A stretch of DNA of 64,000 nucleotides from assembly GCA_947623455.1 (NCBI GenBank), contig OX392530.1, positions 994,501 through 1,058,500 of the forward strand, in the 5' to 3' direction. Of the stretch, positions 20,609-32,059 are shown piece by piece. A model generated the notes under the pieces. The model searched no databases, had not been told where the DNA came from, and saw only the letters and a list, made by a program, of their open reading frames with translations. A program made the position numbers and the translations under genes. The DNA comes from Mimachlamys varia. Its lineage: Eukaryota > Mollusca > Bivalvia > Pectinida > Pectinidae. Numbering within the stretch: position 1 is the stretch's first letter; every line of letters starts with the position of its first letter.

Positions 20609-21776
20609 GCTTTCACGGGGTCTCTCTTAAAAGCGTCTACAAGCGTCTACAAGCGTCTTCAAGCGTCCTCAGAAAATATCTTTTAAAATACTGAATAAAG
20701 TAAGCGACATCAGAAGATATGTTATTGATATGATCATAATACACCTCTATACCAAATTTTACCTTGGTATTCGAAAAATTGACCGAGTTATGACGATTTT
20801 AATGTTTACGATCGGCGGGGTGGCACATGTGTGTATTACCTCCGCACAGTGCAAAAAGCGTCGCCAAACAATATCTTAAAAACCACCGAATAAAGTAAGC
20901 GACATCAGAAGATATGTTGTTGATATGATCATAATACACCTCTATACCAAATTTTAACTTGGTATTCGAAAAATTGACTGAGTTATGACGATTTTAATGT
21001 TTACGATCGGCGGCGTTGCATATGTGTTTGAATAGAACTCAAAGACGAAAAAAGCGTCTTCATGCTATATCTCTAAAATAATTTGTTAAACTAAGCGACA
21101 TCAGATGATATGTTGTTCGCATGACTATGATACATTTATTCAGTAATTTTTATGTCTGGATTTGAAATAATGAGTGAGAAATAACAAATTCAATTTAATG
21201 ATCGGTGGTGTGACACGCGTGTGTATAGAACTCTTCACAGATCGTGAAGCGTCTTCAGATTTTATCTCGTAAATAAATCTATAAAGTAAGCGACATCAGA
21301 TGATATGTTATTCACGTGAATATAATAAATCATTATGTAAAATTTCAGGCTGATATGTTTCTTAGTTACTGAGTTATCGTGGATTGGATTTAGGTGACCA
21401 TAGTGTATCCATTGTAAATTTGTATGAAGCTAGCGCTAGCGTGACGGACGATATGTAGTACATACGTAGGTGAACACAGCTAGATCTAGACCGGTATGTT
21501 GTAGAACTCTCTTAATTACTAGCATGTTTGCAGATCCTTTGGACGTGGTTCTACTAAGGATCAATTATATGTACACGTGGTGTTAAAAAAATAATTAAGT
21601 TCGTACCGACACTTGTTATTTAGGGCCTACGGTTATTCGATATAGTAAGACTTATTATACATATTTCTTATGTAACAACTGACAGTCTTTTGAATGTCGG
21701 TTAAATTAAATGAAATATCATACTTAAACAAAGTTCCTTTTGAAACAGATGAAACTTGAAATTTCATATAGGCTCA

Positions 21777-21806
21777 ATCACGGACTTACATTAGTCTAAG
21801 TCCGTG
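21777..21806. repeat. Dispersed hairpin, copy 3
   Basis: cacggacttacatt and agtctaagtccgtgg, inverted, inside the Mutator-like element. A fourth copy (accacggacttaat/ctaagtctgtggt) follows at 21846-21873. Confidence 0.6.
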
Positions 21807-22471
21807 GTACTGCCATCCCGGGAAAAATACAAATTTCGTTTGTGAGACCACGGACTTAATCTAAGTCTGTGGTGAGACATATACGTCCCTGATTATATAT
21901 AGAGACCAACATTATTTATAAGCATGGACAGTCTGAATGATATAAGTTGAAATTTGCTCTTTTTCTCTTTGCAGATGCTGAATTCAGAAGTGCCAACAAT
22001 ATAAAGAATAAAAAAATAAATCAAATATGAATATTTCAATTGTTTAATTTCACAAATTGTACATATTGCTTTTCGTGTCCACATGTTATAAATACATTAT
22101 GTATATACACTACAGTGTATTAGTATTTCATGATGGGCTTTTTGAACGATATAAATTGAAACTTTTTTTTAATTGCAGATGTTGAATCCTGACGTGCCAA
22201 CAATATAAAGAATAAAAAATACAAGTCAAATATGAATACTTTGATCAATTGTTTTATTTCACAAATTTTACATTTACCAGCAATAACTTTGTAAATACTT
22301 CTGTTGCTTGATTGAGGCTTATACAATCAGAAAGACAACAGCTGGAACTTATTCAAATGCAAATATATATATTCATTTGAGACCCTTTCAATTTTTACTG
22401 ACAGATGTCACAACTAATTTCTCTTACTGAATTCTTGCCCATATGTTTCATAGATTAAAGTTTAATATAAT

Positions 22472-22515
22472 CATGGACTAAGATAGCATCTAATAGATGT
22501 AATAAGTCCGTGATA
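22472..22515. repeat. Dispersed hairpin, copy 5 (degenerate)
   Basis: tcatggactaagatagcatc and the mirrored taataagtccgtga form a weaker inverted repeat of the same family, inside the Mutator-like element. Confidence 0.45.
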
Positions 22516-23651
22516 TAACCAAATATTAAATTAAGATGTTTTATTTTATAATCATACACTACGTCTCCCATAAAACATAACTCATTGATCTTTCACAACA
22601 GGTACATGTAGGTGATAAGTGTTTACATAGCAATTGATCTGGCCTTACGGTGCGTTCACCTGTGCGAAGCCCTACATATATATAGAGTATACCTGTACGT
22701 ACACATATGTGCCAAGCCGTAAATATTTTGCGTCATAATCAAACATTAAATTCATGTTACTCGGTCATTTTCGCACAAATCAAATTGAAACTTGAAATAC
22801 AGTTGTATTAAAGTCAACATCATAACATATATCTTGAGGTCGCTTACTTTATAAAAATGATTATAGATATATGGTCTGTAGACCCTTTTTGATATGTTGA
22901 TTTCTATTCATATATAAATGTATGTTTCCCACGATGTCGGTCGTAAAAATAAAATCGAAATAACTTGGTCAATATTTCGAATATTAAGTTGATATTTGGT
23001 GTAGAAGTGTATTATAGTCATACTAACAACATATCTTCTGATGTCGCTTACTTTATTGAGTAGTTTTATAGGTATTGTCTGGCGACGCTTTATTTAAAAC
23101 TCTGCAGTATGTTACACACGTGTGCCACGCAATCGATCATAAACATTAAAATCGCCATAACTCGTTCAATTTTTCGAATTTCTGGTTGAAATTTTACACA
23201 TAAGTGTATTATGATCATTGTAACAACATATCTTCTGATGTCGCTTACTTTATTCAGTGGTTTTGATGTTATGATCTGGCGACGCTTTTTAAACGGTTAC
23301 ACACATGTGCCACCCCGCCGATCGTAAACATTAAAATCGTCATAACTCGGTCAATTTTTCGAATATTGAGTTAAAATTTGACATAGAGGTGTATTATGAT
23401 CATAGTAACAACATATCTTCTGATGTCGCTTACTTTATTTAGTATTTTTTAAGAAATTTTCTGAAGACGCTTGAAGACGCTGGTAGACGCTTGTGGACGC
23501 TTTTTAGAGAGACCGCTTTCACGTTCATTGAAACTAATTAAACCAAAACCAGTTATTTGAAACAAACCCGCTAGCCTAAACACGATTACAGATTAGACTA
23601 TCAAGGGGAGGTAATTGGTCAAATCTCGTATACATTCTCGTCCGAGACAAC

Positions 23652-23663
23652 CAAAATGGCGGC
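23652..23663 (+). promoter_or_regulatory. YY1-like element over the COX5B start codon
   Basis: caaaatggcggc matches the AAnATGGCGGC type YY1 site often found at the start of housekeeping and mitochondrial-protein genes. Only 141 bp separate the Mutator-like element from the ATG, so the core promoter must lie in that interval, start inside the transposon, or lie further upstream. Confidence 0.4.
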
Positions 23664-23818
23664 GGCGCTTTGTAGAACGTTTGTAGGTCTCACAAGAAGG
23701 ACTGTTCTTACTCATCAAGTGAGAGTATTTTCAGATAAACCATCCGGAGAAAGAGACTTAGGCGTGGACGGCATGCATGCCATTTTCCCTCCAGAAGAGA
23801 GTATGGAGGGGAAAGTCG
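23656..23818 (+). CDS. COX5B: COX5B exon 1
   Basis: Encodes the mitochondrial presequence and the start of the mature protein, to EGKV. Donor GTCG|gtaggt, phase 1. The alternative gt at 23824 would read into a stop in exon 2. Confidence 0.93.
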
Positions 23819-26800
23819 GTAGGTGAACATTAGGTCCACTCTGACACTTCAATGAGATTGGTCACGTTCGCATGGCCTACACTACAGTAGGCCTAAATAG
23901 CCGGTATTGTTTATGCAACCAATGGAAAGGCTGGTTGTGATTCTACCTTATTTTTTATTAGTTTTTCTTCATTGAGATTGAAGGGGTATTCTTTACGTAC
24001 AAATCAGTTCTTTGAAATATACGATCCCTCCCTTTGGCTTACTGTAGTAGAGGACACTTCTCAAGGTTATTTTCGGATCGATGTCCAGCATGCAGTGTAA
24101 CAATGCTTGTCTCTAAAAAACATTTCATGTATTAAAATGTATTTATAAGACTTCTCCTTTTTTGTGACTGTTGCTTTAAATTTAGGCTATCAATCGATTC
24201 CATTAGCCTGTCTGTAACTGACCCTGTGACCACCAGTAGGCTGCATATATAATGATACTCGTACTGTATTGTACATATAGGCATAATGCCGCAGACTGCT
24301 CATGTGAGCATAATATTGCCAAAATAATACAGGATTGCTGAAATATCGAGTGTTTACCATGATAAAAAAAAAATTCAATTCACGTGTGCGTCCGGACCAA
24401 ATAAAAAAGTCGTAGTAATTCCACATTTGGCCATGCAGACAATATATAAAAACGAGATTTGAGATAATGTCCTAGTGAACTGTTATATTATACCCGGCCT
24501 CCTATAGCATGGCTCTGCCCCAGTCGGGTATTAAATCAATCCCATGACTCGTAATGGAGTAAGCCTGGTGTGATTCACACTGGGGCGATTTTTGCATCAC
24601 TTATCTGTCGATTGGTTCTCATCGATAATCAAACTTAAATTATTGTTGATCTCCTTATACCTAATTTGTAATTTTAATCCATTTAAAATGTTGTTAAATA
24701 TCAAGTTTTCGTAACGAGGAATATACTGAAATGAGAAGTGGCAGTCATGATTAAGAACTCAGTGTTTTCTTTTCTGAAGTACTAGTGCTCTAAATTTGTG
24801 ACTGGGCGTGTGCGTCCGGACCAAATAAGGAAGTCGTAGTAATTCCACATTTGGCCATGCAGACAATATATAAAAACGAGATTTGAGATAATGTCCTAGT
24901 GAACTGTCATGGCGGTAGTTTCTTCTGTTTTTCAAGAAGGATATTTCTGGCTCTGCTGATTTTGTGAATTTTTTTTTTATCATGGTAAACACTCGATATT
25001 TCAGCAATCCTGTATTATTTTGGCAATATTATGCTCACATGAGCAGTCTGCGGCATTAGCTACTAGTCCTATGCCCAAGACTAGTAAATTATGGTACAAA
25101 CTAGTGGAAATTCCTTGAACTTCAATATAATTTGTTACAAAAACATTGCATTTTTGTGTTCTAGTGCTTAAAAATAATGTCACAGACTGCATGAGGTGCT
25201 AATTAAATGAAATCTTGCAGATTGAACACTGTTAATGTTGCTCCACTAGCAGGCATGCATGGGACCGTTTTCATACTGTCGCTCTTACGATACAACATAT
25301 AGAGGCTATTCAATGGTTTCCCGTTAAATATCAAATATATTTCAGGAGTAAGGCAGATTTTTTTTACTACGCACTCGTGAAAATATATTAAAAAATTGGC
25401 CATACAAGTGAAATATATTTAATATTTATTGGGAAACTATTGAATTTTCTTTTTATTACCTTTTCGAAATTCCCAAAAGTCTGATTTCATTTTAATATTT
25501 GTTGTTACAACTGATCGAGACAGAGTGTCTAAGGCTTATAGAATATTAATACGCTATAGGATGAAGTTCTATTTTTTGGCCAAAATACATAAAAAATACA
25601 AAAACACATTAACTAAATTCATTGGATATCTATTTATCTCCAGGTTCCCAGTTGGACACTCTATCACTGAGCTAAAGGGAAATTCCCCGTAGCTAGAAGG
25701 TGACCTTAATCCTATGTATAATTAAAATCTGCCACACTACTCTCTCCTTTTTTAAATGTGTTCCCTGAACCACAATACCACAACCCTGGTTCTAACTCCC
25801 TCTATCTCCAGGTTCTTCCTATAGTCAGAGAAAAGTGTGCTTTCATCTGGGATGAAACTCTCCATCGGGGATCAAACCCTCGTTCTCCAGGTTTCCAGTC
25901 AGACCCTCTAGCTACCACTGAGCTAAAAGGATTTTCCTTCTAATAGCTAGAAGGCGACCAAATCCTATAACTATGTACAATAAAAATCTACCACATATCA
26001 ATTGAAACAGGGGTTAATCATGCAGCATACGATAGACCGAGGCTATAGGAAAACCTGTCAGTCTATGCAAAATGCTAGTGCTGTTGACCTGGCTGATGTC
26101 TAATTATATAAGCAATTTAATTAAACAGAGTGATCATGATCTCCCCTCTTTCGACATTCATGATCAGGAGCAATTAAATTCCTTATGGCATCAGGTCTAC
26201 CATACTAGCATTTTGCATAGACCGACAGGTTTTCCTGTAACCTCGGTCTATCAGTCTACCGTTACTTTCGCACACTGTACATATATGTAAAAAGGTATAA
26301 AAACTGTTTGAATAAGTCATATCAATTGCATTTCTCTTGCATGTTGTTCATCTCCTGATTTGTTTGGCTGAATTTGTCATTGCAAGTCAATTTTTGTTCG
26401 AACATCAGTTGAAGGAGGGGAGATCACTCTGTATTAAATAAACGTTTTTTTCACAATTATGGAAAAATTCAGAAATTTTGTTGGGTCTATGTAATTTGAA
26501 ATGTCCATAGACCTATTGTCTATGGAACTTCATAAATTACTTTAGCACACTGGTTACTTATAATTAGCTGCACAATTGTGTTAACCATTAATATTTCTAC
26601 CAATCATCAATTTACACCTATATACATGTAGCTACTTTGTCAGTATTGTATAATAATACATTTACAGCTCAACTGACTATAAAAAATTATCAATATGTTG
26701 AACCCCAGTAAAGTACTGCCCCGGCACCATATCAACTGTGGGGCTATAAAAGTCACTGTTCTGATACATGAAAATGTGGAATTTGTCAGACATCAAACAG

Positions 26801-29800
26801 TATTGGGAGTGATGGACTGATCAAACAACATGTTAGTCCAGAAATCTTCTTAACAAGAATATTATCTTTCATTTTCTGGCTGGATCAGTATGGTTTCAAC
26901 ATGATATATTTAACACTGGTACCCGTCCCCCCATGACCTTATGAAGATACAAAATCATGGTATTCACTCAAGTTGGAAATTTTGAATGATTGGAAACTGA
27001 AGACACTAGTCTACTAATGAAATTAAGGAGCTATTGGATAAACTGTGAGAGTAAGGATGGGTTTGATCAATAAATGGTGTTGTTGCTTTTTTTTGTCAGC
27101 ACCTCAAAACACCAAACAGTGTTGGATAATTCTATGTTTCATAATTATATCATATAGCATTTAAATTTGATGGTTATTTATTTCAGAAATGGATGAGTCT
27201 CTAATGCCCAGTTCTCTTGGTCACATGCTTGGTGAGGAAAGAGATGAGCTCTTGACCAAGCTGGGAGGCGCTAAGGCAAGTATAGACTGGCCGAGATAAA
27301 GTATAGACTGGCCGAGATATAGTATAGACTGGCCGAGATATAGTATAGACTGGCCGAGATATAGTATAGACTGGCCGAGATATTATAGTATAGACTGGCC
27401 GAGATATAGTATAGACTGGCCGAGATATAGTATAGACTGGTCGAGATATAGTATAGACTGGCCGAGATATAGTATAGACTGGCCGAGATATAGTATAGAC
27501 TGGCCGAGATATTATAGTATAGACTGGCCGAGATATAGTATAGACTGGCCGAGATATAGTATAGACTGGTCGAGATATAGTATAGACTGGCCGAGATATT
27601 ATAGTATAGACTGGCCGAGATATTATAGTATAGACTGGCCGAGATATAGTATAGACTGGCCGAGATATAGTATAGACTGGCCGAGATATAGTATAGACTG
27701 GCCGAGATATTATAGTATAGACTGGCCGAGATATAGTATAGACTGGCCGAGATATTATAGTATAGACTGGCCGAGATAAAGTATAGACTGGCCGAGATAT
27801 TATAGTATAGACTGGCCGAGATATTATAGTATAGACTGGCCGAGATATTATAGTATAGACTGGCCGAGATATTATAGTATAGACTGGCCAAGATATTATA
27901 GACTGGCCGAGATATTATAGTATAGACTGGCCGAGATAAAGTATAGACTGGCCGAGATATTATAGTATAGACTGGCCGAGATATTATAGTATAGACTGGC
28001 CGAGATATTGTAGTATAGACTGGCCGAGATATTATAGTAAAGACTGGCCGAGATATGATAGTATAGACTGACCGAGATATTAAAGTATAGACTGGCTAGC
28101 TAAGATATTATAGTATAGACAGGCCGAGATATTATAGTATAGACTGGCCGAGATATAGTATAGACTGGCCAAGATATAGTATAGACTGGCCAAGATATTA
28201 TAGTATAGACTGGCCGAGATATTGTAGTATAGACTGGCCGAGATATTGTAGTATAGACTGGCCAAGATATTATAGTATAGACTGGCCGAGATATTATAGT
28301 ATAGACTGGCCGAGATATTGTAGTATAGACTGACCGAGATATTATAGTATAGACTGGCCGAGATATTATAGTATAGACTGGCCGAGATATTAAAGTATAG
28401 ACTGGCCGAGATATTATAGTATAGACTGGCCGAGATATTATAGTATAGACTGGCCGAGATATTATAGTATAGACTGGCCGAGATATTATAGTATAGACTG
28501 GCCGAGATATTGTAGTATAGACTGGCCGAGATATTATAGTATAGACTGGCCGAGATATTGTAGTATAGACTGGCCGAGATATTGTAGTATAGACTGGCCG
28601 AGATATTATAGTATAGACTGGCCGAGATATTATAGTATAGACTGGCCGAGATATTATAGTACAAGTATAGACTGGCCGAGATATTATAGTATAGACTGGC
28701 CGAGATATTATAGTATAGACTGGCCGAGATATTGTAGTATAGACTGGCCGAGATATTAAAGTATAGACTGGCCGAGATATTAAAGTATAGACTGGCCGAG
28801 ATATTATAGTGTAGACTGGCCGAGATATTATAGTATAGACTGGCCGAGATATTGTAGTATAGACTGGCCGAGATATTGTAGTATAGACTGGCCGAGATAT
28901 TGTAGTATAGACTGGCCGAGATATTATAGTATAGACTGGCCGAGATATTATAGTATAGACTGGCCGAGATATTATAGTATAGACTGGCCGAGATATTATA
29001 GTATAGACTGGCCGAGATATTGTAGTATAGACTGGCCGAGATATTGTAGTATAGACTGGCCGAGATATTATAGTATAGACTGGCCGAGATATTGTAGTAT
29101 AGACTGGCCGAGATATTGTAGTATAGACTGGCCGAGATATTGTAGTATAGACTGGCCGAGATATTGTAGTATAGACTGGCCGAGATATTATAGTACATGT
29201 ATAGACTGGCCAAGATATTAAAGAAGTATAGACTGGCTGAGATATTATAGTATAGACTGGCCGAGATATTATAGTATAGACTGGCCGAGATATTATAGTA
29301 TAGACTGGCCGAGATATTGTAGTATAGACTGGCCGAGATATTATAGTATAGACTGGCCGAGATATTATAGTATAGACTGGCCGAGATATTATAGTACATG
29401 TATAGACTGGCCAAGATATTAAAGAAGTATAGACTGGCTGAGATATTAAAGCCATTAAATTATGGTTGTAATCATATTAGTATCTGTTTACTAGAAATTG
29501 ATAAACTGGTATTCAACTAGTCTCGTGTAATTTATGGGCTATAAGTATTAAGTAGTATTAACGTATTGAGAAATTCACATATAACATAATCATCAAAATG
29601 ACGTAAAAAAGTTGAGAATATTACCGGTTTAACAATCAAATTCAATATTAAATGATGACCACTATGATCTTCGTCAGATCTCCAGTCGTCTGATTACGGC
29701 TTTTACTCACCAGTTTGGAATGGGACTTTTTTGTCCGATTTTGGGAAGCAAATTGGTGAATTGGGAAAGATTTTCCAGGAGTAGGTTGCAAATTTTGGGA

Positions 29801-31815
29801 ATTTGCCTGAAATATGAAATAATTTCAATTGGGAACGGGGCCCATTAATGGCCCAAACATCCTCAGAAAAATCCCTGGTTTAATGTGTATTTTTCTTCAT
29901 TTCTAGGACCATTTTGACTTTGACGGAATGATTGTGGGGGAGCGAGAGGGGACCAGGGAAGCCCCAATCCTTGTGAGATCCGAGAACGACCACAGAGTTG
30001 TCGGATGTCTTTGTAAGTTAAAATCACTGTCGGTACATTTAAGAAAGTCTGATTTTACTTTCTATATCCAGGCATATTCTTTAGCATCTGAAAGTTGGAG
30101 TGCTGTTCAAGCTACACATTATGTAATGCATGAACAACATTGTCAAGATTGCAGAAAAAAATCATATATATTTAATAGAGAAATGGAGTTGACTTGATTC
30201 TGATCAACATTCTTCATAATAACAAAATGTTCATCACTACATCAGTGAAAAGCTATAAAATGGCTTTTGACCCAGTGACCTTGACTGTTGGTCAGTAGAC
30301 TCATTGACTAATTCCAACCAACTTTTGCTTCATAATGTCTTATCAAAATGTACTTCAGTGAAAAGCTACAAAATTTGACGTTGAAATTTGAGCTTGTGAC
30401 CTGGATTGTTTGGTCTGCTCACAGTTGAATCCTTGTTTAATTCCAACCAACTTTGCTTCATAAGGTCATAACAAAATGTGCATCAGTAAAAAGCTACACA
30501 ATTTGACTCTGACCCTTGGCTCAGTGACCTTGACATTGGACCTTGGTTTCTGACCTCAGTTTGTAATTCTGTGAACTGAACCTCTTGACAAGTTTTATAT
30601 TGCTCTGATAATAAAGGTCCCTTATTTTATCCAAAAGTTCTATATATAAACTACAGTAATCCCCCGTTATACCGCCACCTTTTGTCCAGTGGCATTTATG
30701 GTGCTATAACGGGTTGGCAATACATGTACAACGGGGTTTCGGTTTAGGGCAACCAATTTTAAAACATGGTAAATCAAAATGCAGACACATTTATGGTTTT
30801 TTTTTGTCGTGATAAAGGCCTAATACATGTAAGCCATTGTTTCCTCGAACACAATTGAGTCGAAGACTTTGGTAGTTTAGTTCAGGGTTTTATTCCATTG
30901 AAGGGATAACCTATGAATATGAAAACATGGATGTAACAACGTTACTACCTTTCACTCGGCACTCACATTCCGGACTCATTCCTATTCATTCCTCTCACCC
31001 ATCTTACTCACAACGGATACAAGTACATATGACAACTTACCAGGGAATGGTGTACCGAATATGTGTTACGCTGCTGTGACCAGTACCACATCTGTACCAG
31101 TCAACGGGTGCTTCCAGAGTGACAATACTCACCACACATAGCCGAAGCTTAGCCCCCACCACGTGATGGTGGTCAGGTGACAATGACAGAAGTCCGTGCT
31201 ACCTGTATGTATTTGTGCTAGCGCGCGCAAGGACAGGAACGGGTGACGTACCTGTTTGTTACACCTGGCTACACACATATACATAGACTTAGGCCTAATT
31301 TGTAAGTTATCTTTACGGACTCTCAACAAAGCCCAGGATACAGAGCACGTAAATGTACGATGTCACAGGTTTGATCAAGGACAACTCCTAACAGATTTCA
31401 CTTTAATATAATTATCGAAATTGATTTGATCTCTCCTTGTATTAAAACATTGAATTTTGAGTTAAATTTGATGTCATTGCCAGTATGTTCCAATGTGATA
31501 CTGTATATGTTACACACACATGTTAAGTTGATGGAAACACAAATAAAATTTATTTTAAGTAATATTTTCAAAATCCTCTAACTTTAGCTAATACCTACTG
31601 GTATTAATACTCTAAATGATAACAGACTGCCGATATTATATCATAGATACAGTGTACCTGTAAGGTTTATAAAAACTGTGTTGGTATGACAGCTGATTTG
31701 TTTGTGTTGTGTTACAGGTGATGACGAAGCAGTCCACATTAACTACATGGTGTTAACGAGTGGCATGCCCAAGAGATGCATGTGTGGTTTCTGGTATAAA
31801 CTTATAGAAGCATAG
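23656..31815 (+). CDS. COX5B: Cytochrome c oxidase subunit 5B, mitochondrial (four exons)
   Basis: Exons 23656-23818, 27187-27275, 29907-30012 and 31718-31815 total 456 nt and encode 151 aa plus stop, with all phases closing. COX5B is a nuclear-encoded, zinc-binding subunit of respiratory complex IV on the matrix side of the inner mitochondrial membrane. Residues 1 to about 25 are Arg-rich and lack acidic residues (MAAALCRTFVGLTRR...), as in a mitochondrial presequence. The body has GEREGTREAPILVRS, then RVVGCLC and KRCMCGFWYKL. The pairs C118/C120 and C140/C142 match the zinc-ligand positions of the family; invertebrate forms commonly have CxC where the human one has CPRC. Intron 2 uses a GC donor (AAG|gcaagt) and is filled by a 21/24-bp array. 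The start is the first ATG and sits in a CAAAATGGCGGC context. Confidence 0.96.
24284..25058. mobile_element. Inverted-repeat element in COX5B intron 1
   Basis: About 95 bp from taatgccgcagactgctcat to the poly-A run near 24370 is repeated in inverted orientation at 24966-25058. An adjoining block (gtgcgtccggaccaaataa, 24380-24484) is repeated in direct orientation at 24808-24908. No clear target duplication. Confidence 0.65.
25630..26000 (-). mobile_element. tRNA-derived SINE, one and a half copies
   Basis: On the minus strand, an A-box-like TAGCTCAGTGGTAG (25925-25912) is followed by a B-box-like GGTTTGATCCC (25878-25868). A second A-box-like TAGCTCAGTGATAG occurs near 25674-25661 without a B box. 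Shared tails (aattaaaatct-accaca) follow both, indicating a tandem truncated copy. Not a functional tRNA. Confidence 0.5.
26031..26252. mobile_element. MITE-like element, 222 bp, in COX5B intron 1
   Basis: gatagaccgaggctatagga and the next 29 bases (to ctagt) are mirrored by actagcattttgcatagacc through ggtctatc, giving arms of about 48 bp. No coding capacity. Confidence 0.7.
27187..27275 (+). CDS. COX5B: COX5B exon 2
   Basis: Acceptor atttcag. Encodes MDESLMPSSLGHMLGEERDE and then LLTKLGGAK. Ends AAG|gcaagt, a GC donor with otherwise perfect consensus, phase 0. Confidence 0.93.
27278..29452. repeat. 21/24-bp minisatellite in COX5B intron 2, about 90 copies
   Basis: Two unit lengths are mixed: gccgagatatagtatagactg (21) and a 24-bp form with an extra tta before tag. 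The array starts three bases after the GC donor, and its first unit (gcaagtatagactgg) resembles the array variant gataaagtatagactgg. Both lengths are divisible by three, producing minus-strand frames of 206, 444 and 451 codons that are artefacts. Confidence 0.97.
29907..30012 (+). CDS. COX5B: COX5B exon 3
   Basis: Acceptor catttctag. Encodes DHFDFDGMIVGEREGTREAP and the first zinc ligand in VVGCL. Donor CTTT|gtaagt splits the codon of C120. Confidence 0.95.
30200..31717. other. COX5B intron 3: dispersed repeats
   Basis: 30220-30620 has three diverged tandem copies of a tgaaaagctayaaaat / ccagtgaccttgac unit. 30655-30730 (ccccgttataccgccacct) is related to one end of the inverted-repeat element at 57470-57894. 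No exon seen. Confidence 0.5.
31718..31815 (+). CDS. COX5B: COX5B exon 4 and stop
   Basis: Acceptor gtgttacag. Encodes DDEAVHINYMVLTSGMPKRC, then MCGFWYKLIEA and TAG. Contains ligands C140 and C142. Confidence 0.95.
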
Positions 31816-32037
31816 AATGTAATCCTGCTTGGGAAGTTTTACCTCAATGTTTTGCTGTTTATCATCAAACTAGAAACAGTGGACTGATGGGCACGTCTGG
31901 AGAGCTGCTAGAAATCTAAATTGATATGGATGTCATCTAGAAATACTGACAATGGAAGCTCAGGTGTTACTTAATGGATTCTAGAACTCGATTTATGTTG
32001 TGCAGCTGATATGTGGAAGTGTGACTGAATTTAAAAT

Positions 32038-32043
32038 ATTAAA
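32038..32043 (+). terminator. Candidate COX5B polyadenylation signal
   Basis: ATTAAA, about 220 bp after the stop codon. It is the only near-consensus signal I noticed in this AT-rich stretch before 32100, so support is weak. Confidence 0.25.
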
Positions 32044-32059
32044 ATTTTGTTCCAAGTTA

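Larger units (their letters stand above)
20618..23514. mobile_element. Mutator-like (MULE) non-autonomous element, 2.9 kb
   Basis: The ends are gggtctctcttaaaagcgtc and, inverted, ggtctctctaaaaagcgtcc. A perfect 9-bp direct repeat GCTTTCACG flanks it (20609-20617 and 23515-23523). Each terminal inverted repeat is about 750-800 bp long and is itself built of four diverged units of about 195 bp, marked by gtaagcgacatcaga at about 20700, 20896, 21093 and 21287 and, inverted, near 22840, 23040, 23235 and 23420. Long terminal repeats plus a 9-bp duplication are the Mutator hallmark. No transposase is seen. Its right end lies 141 bp before the COX5B start codon. Confidence 0.82.

Noticed and set aside
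25868..25925. tRNA gene with A and B boxes on the minus strand
   Set aside because: No matching acceptor stem or credible cloverleaf, and a truncated tandem copy lies alongside; a SINE remnant fits better.
28080..29455. Minus-strand open frames of 444 and 451 codons (ASLYYNI and RPVYTII repeats)
   Set aside because: They are translations of the 21/24-bp COX5B intron 2 array, open in more than one frame because the period is divisible by three. No splice or start context supports them.
29928..30197. 89-codon plus-strand frame starting MIVGEREG
   Set aside because: This is COX5B exon 3 read through its donor into intron 3; the internal ATG is not the start.
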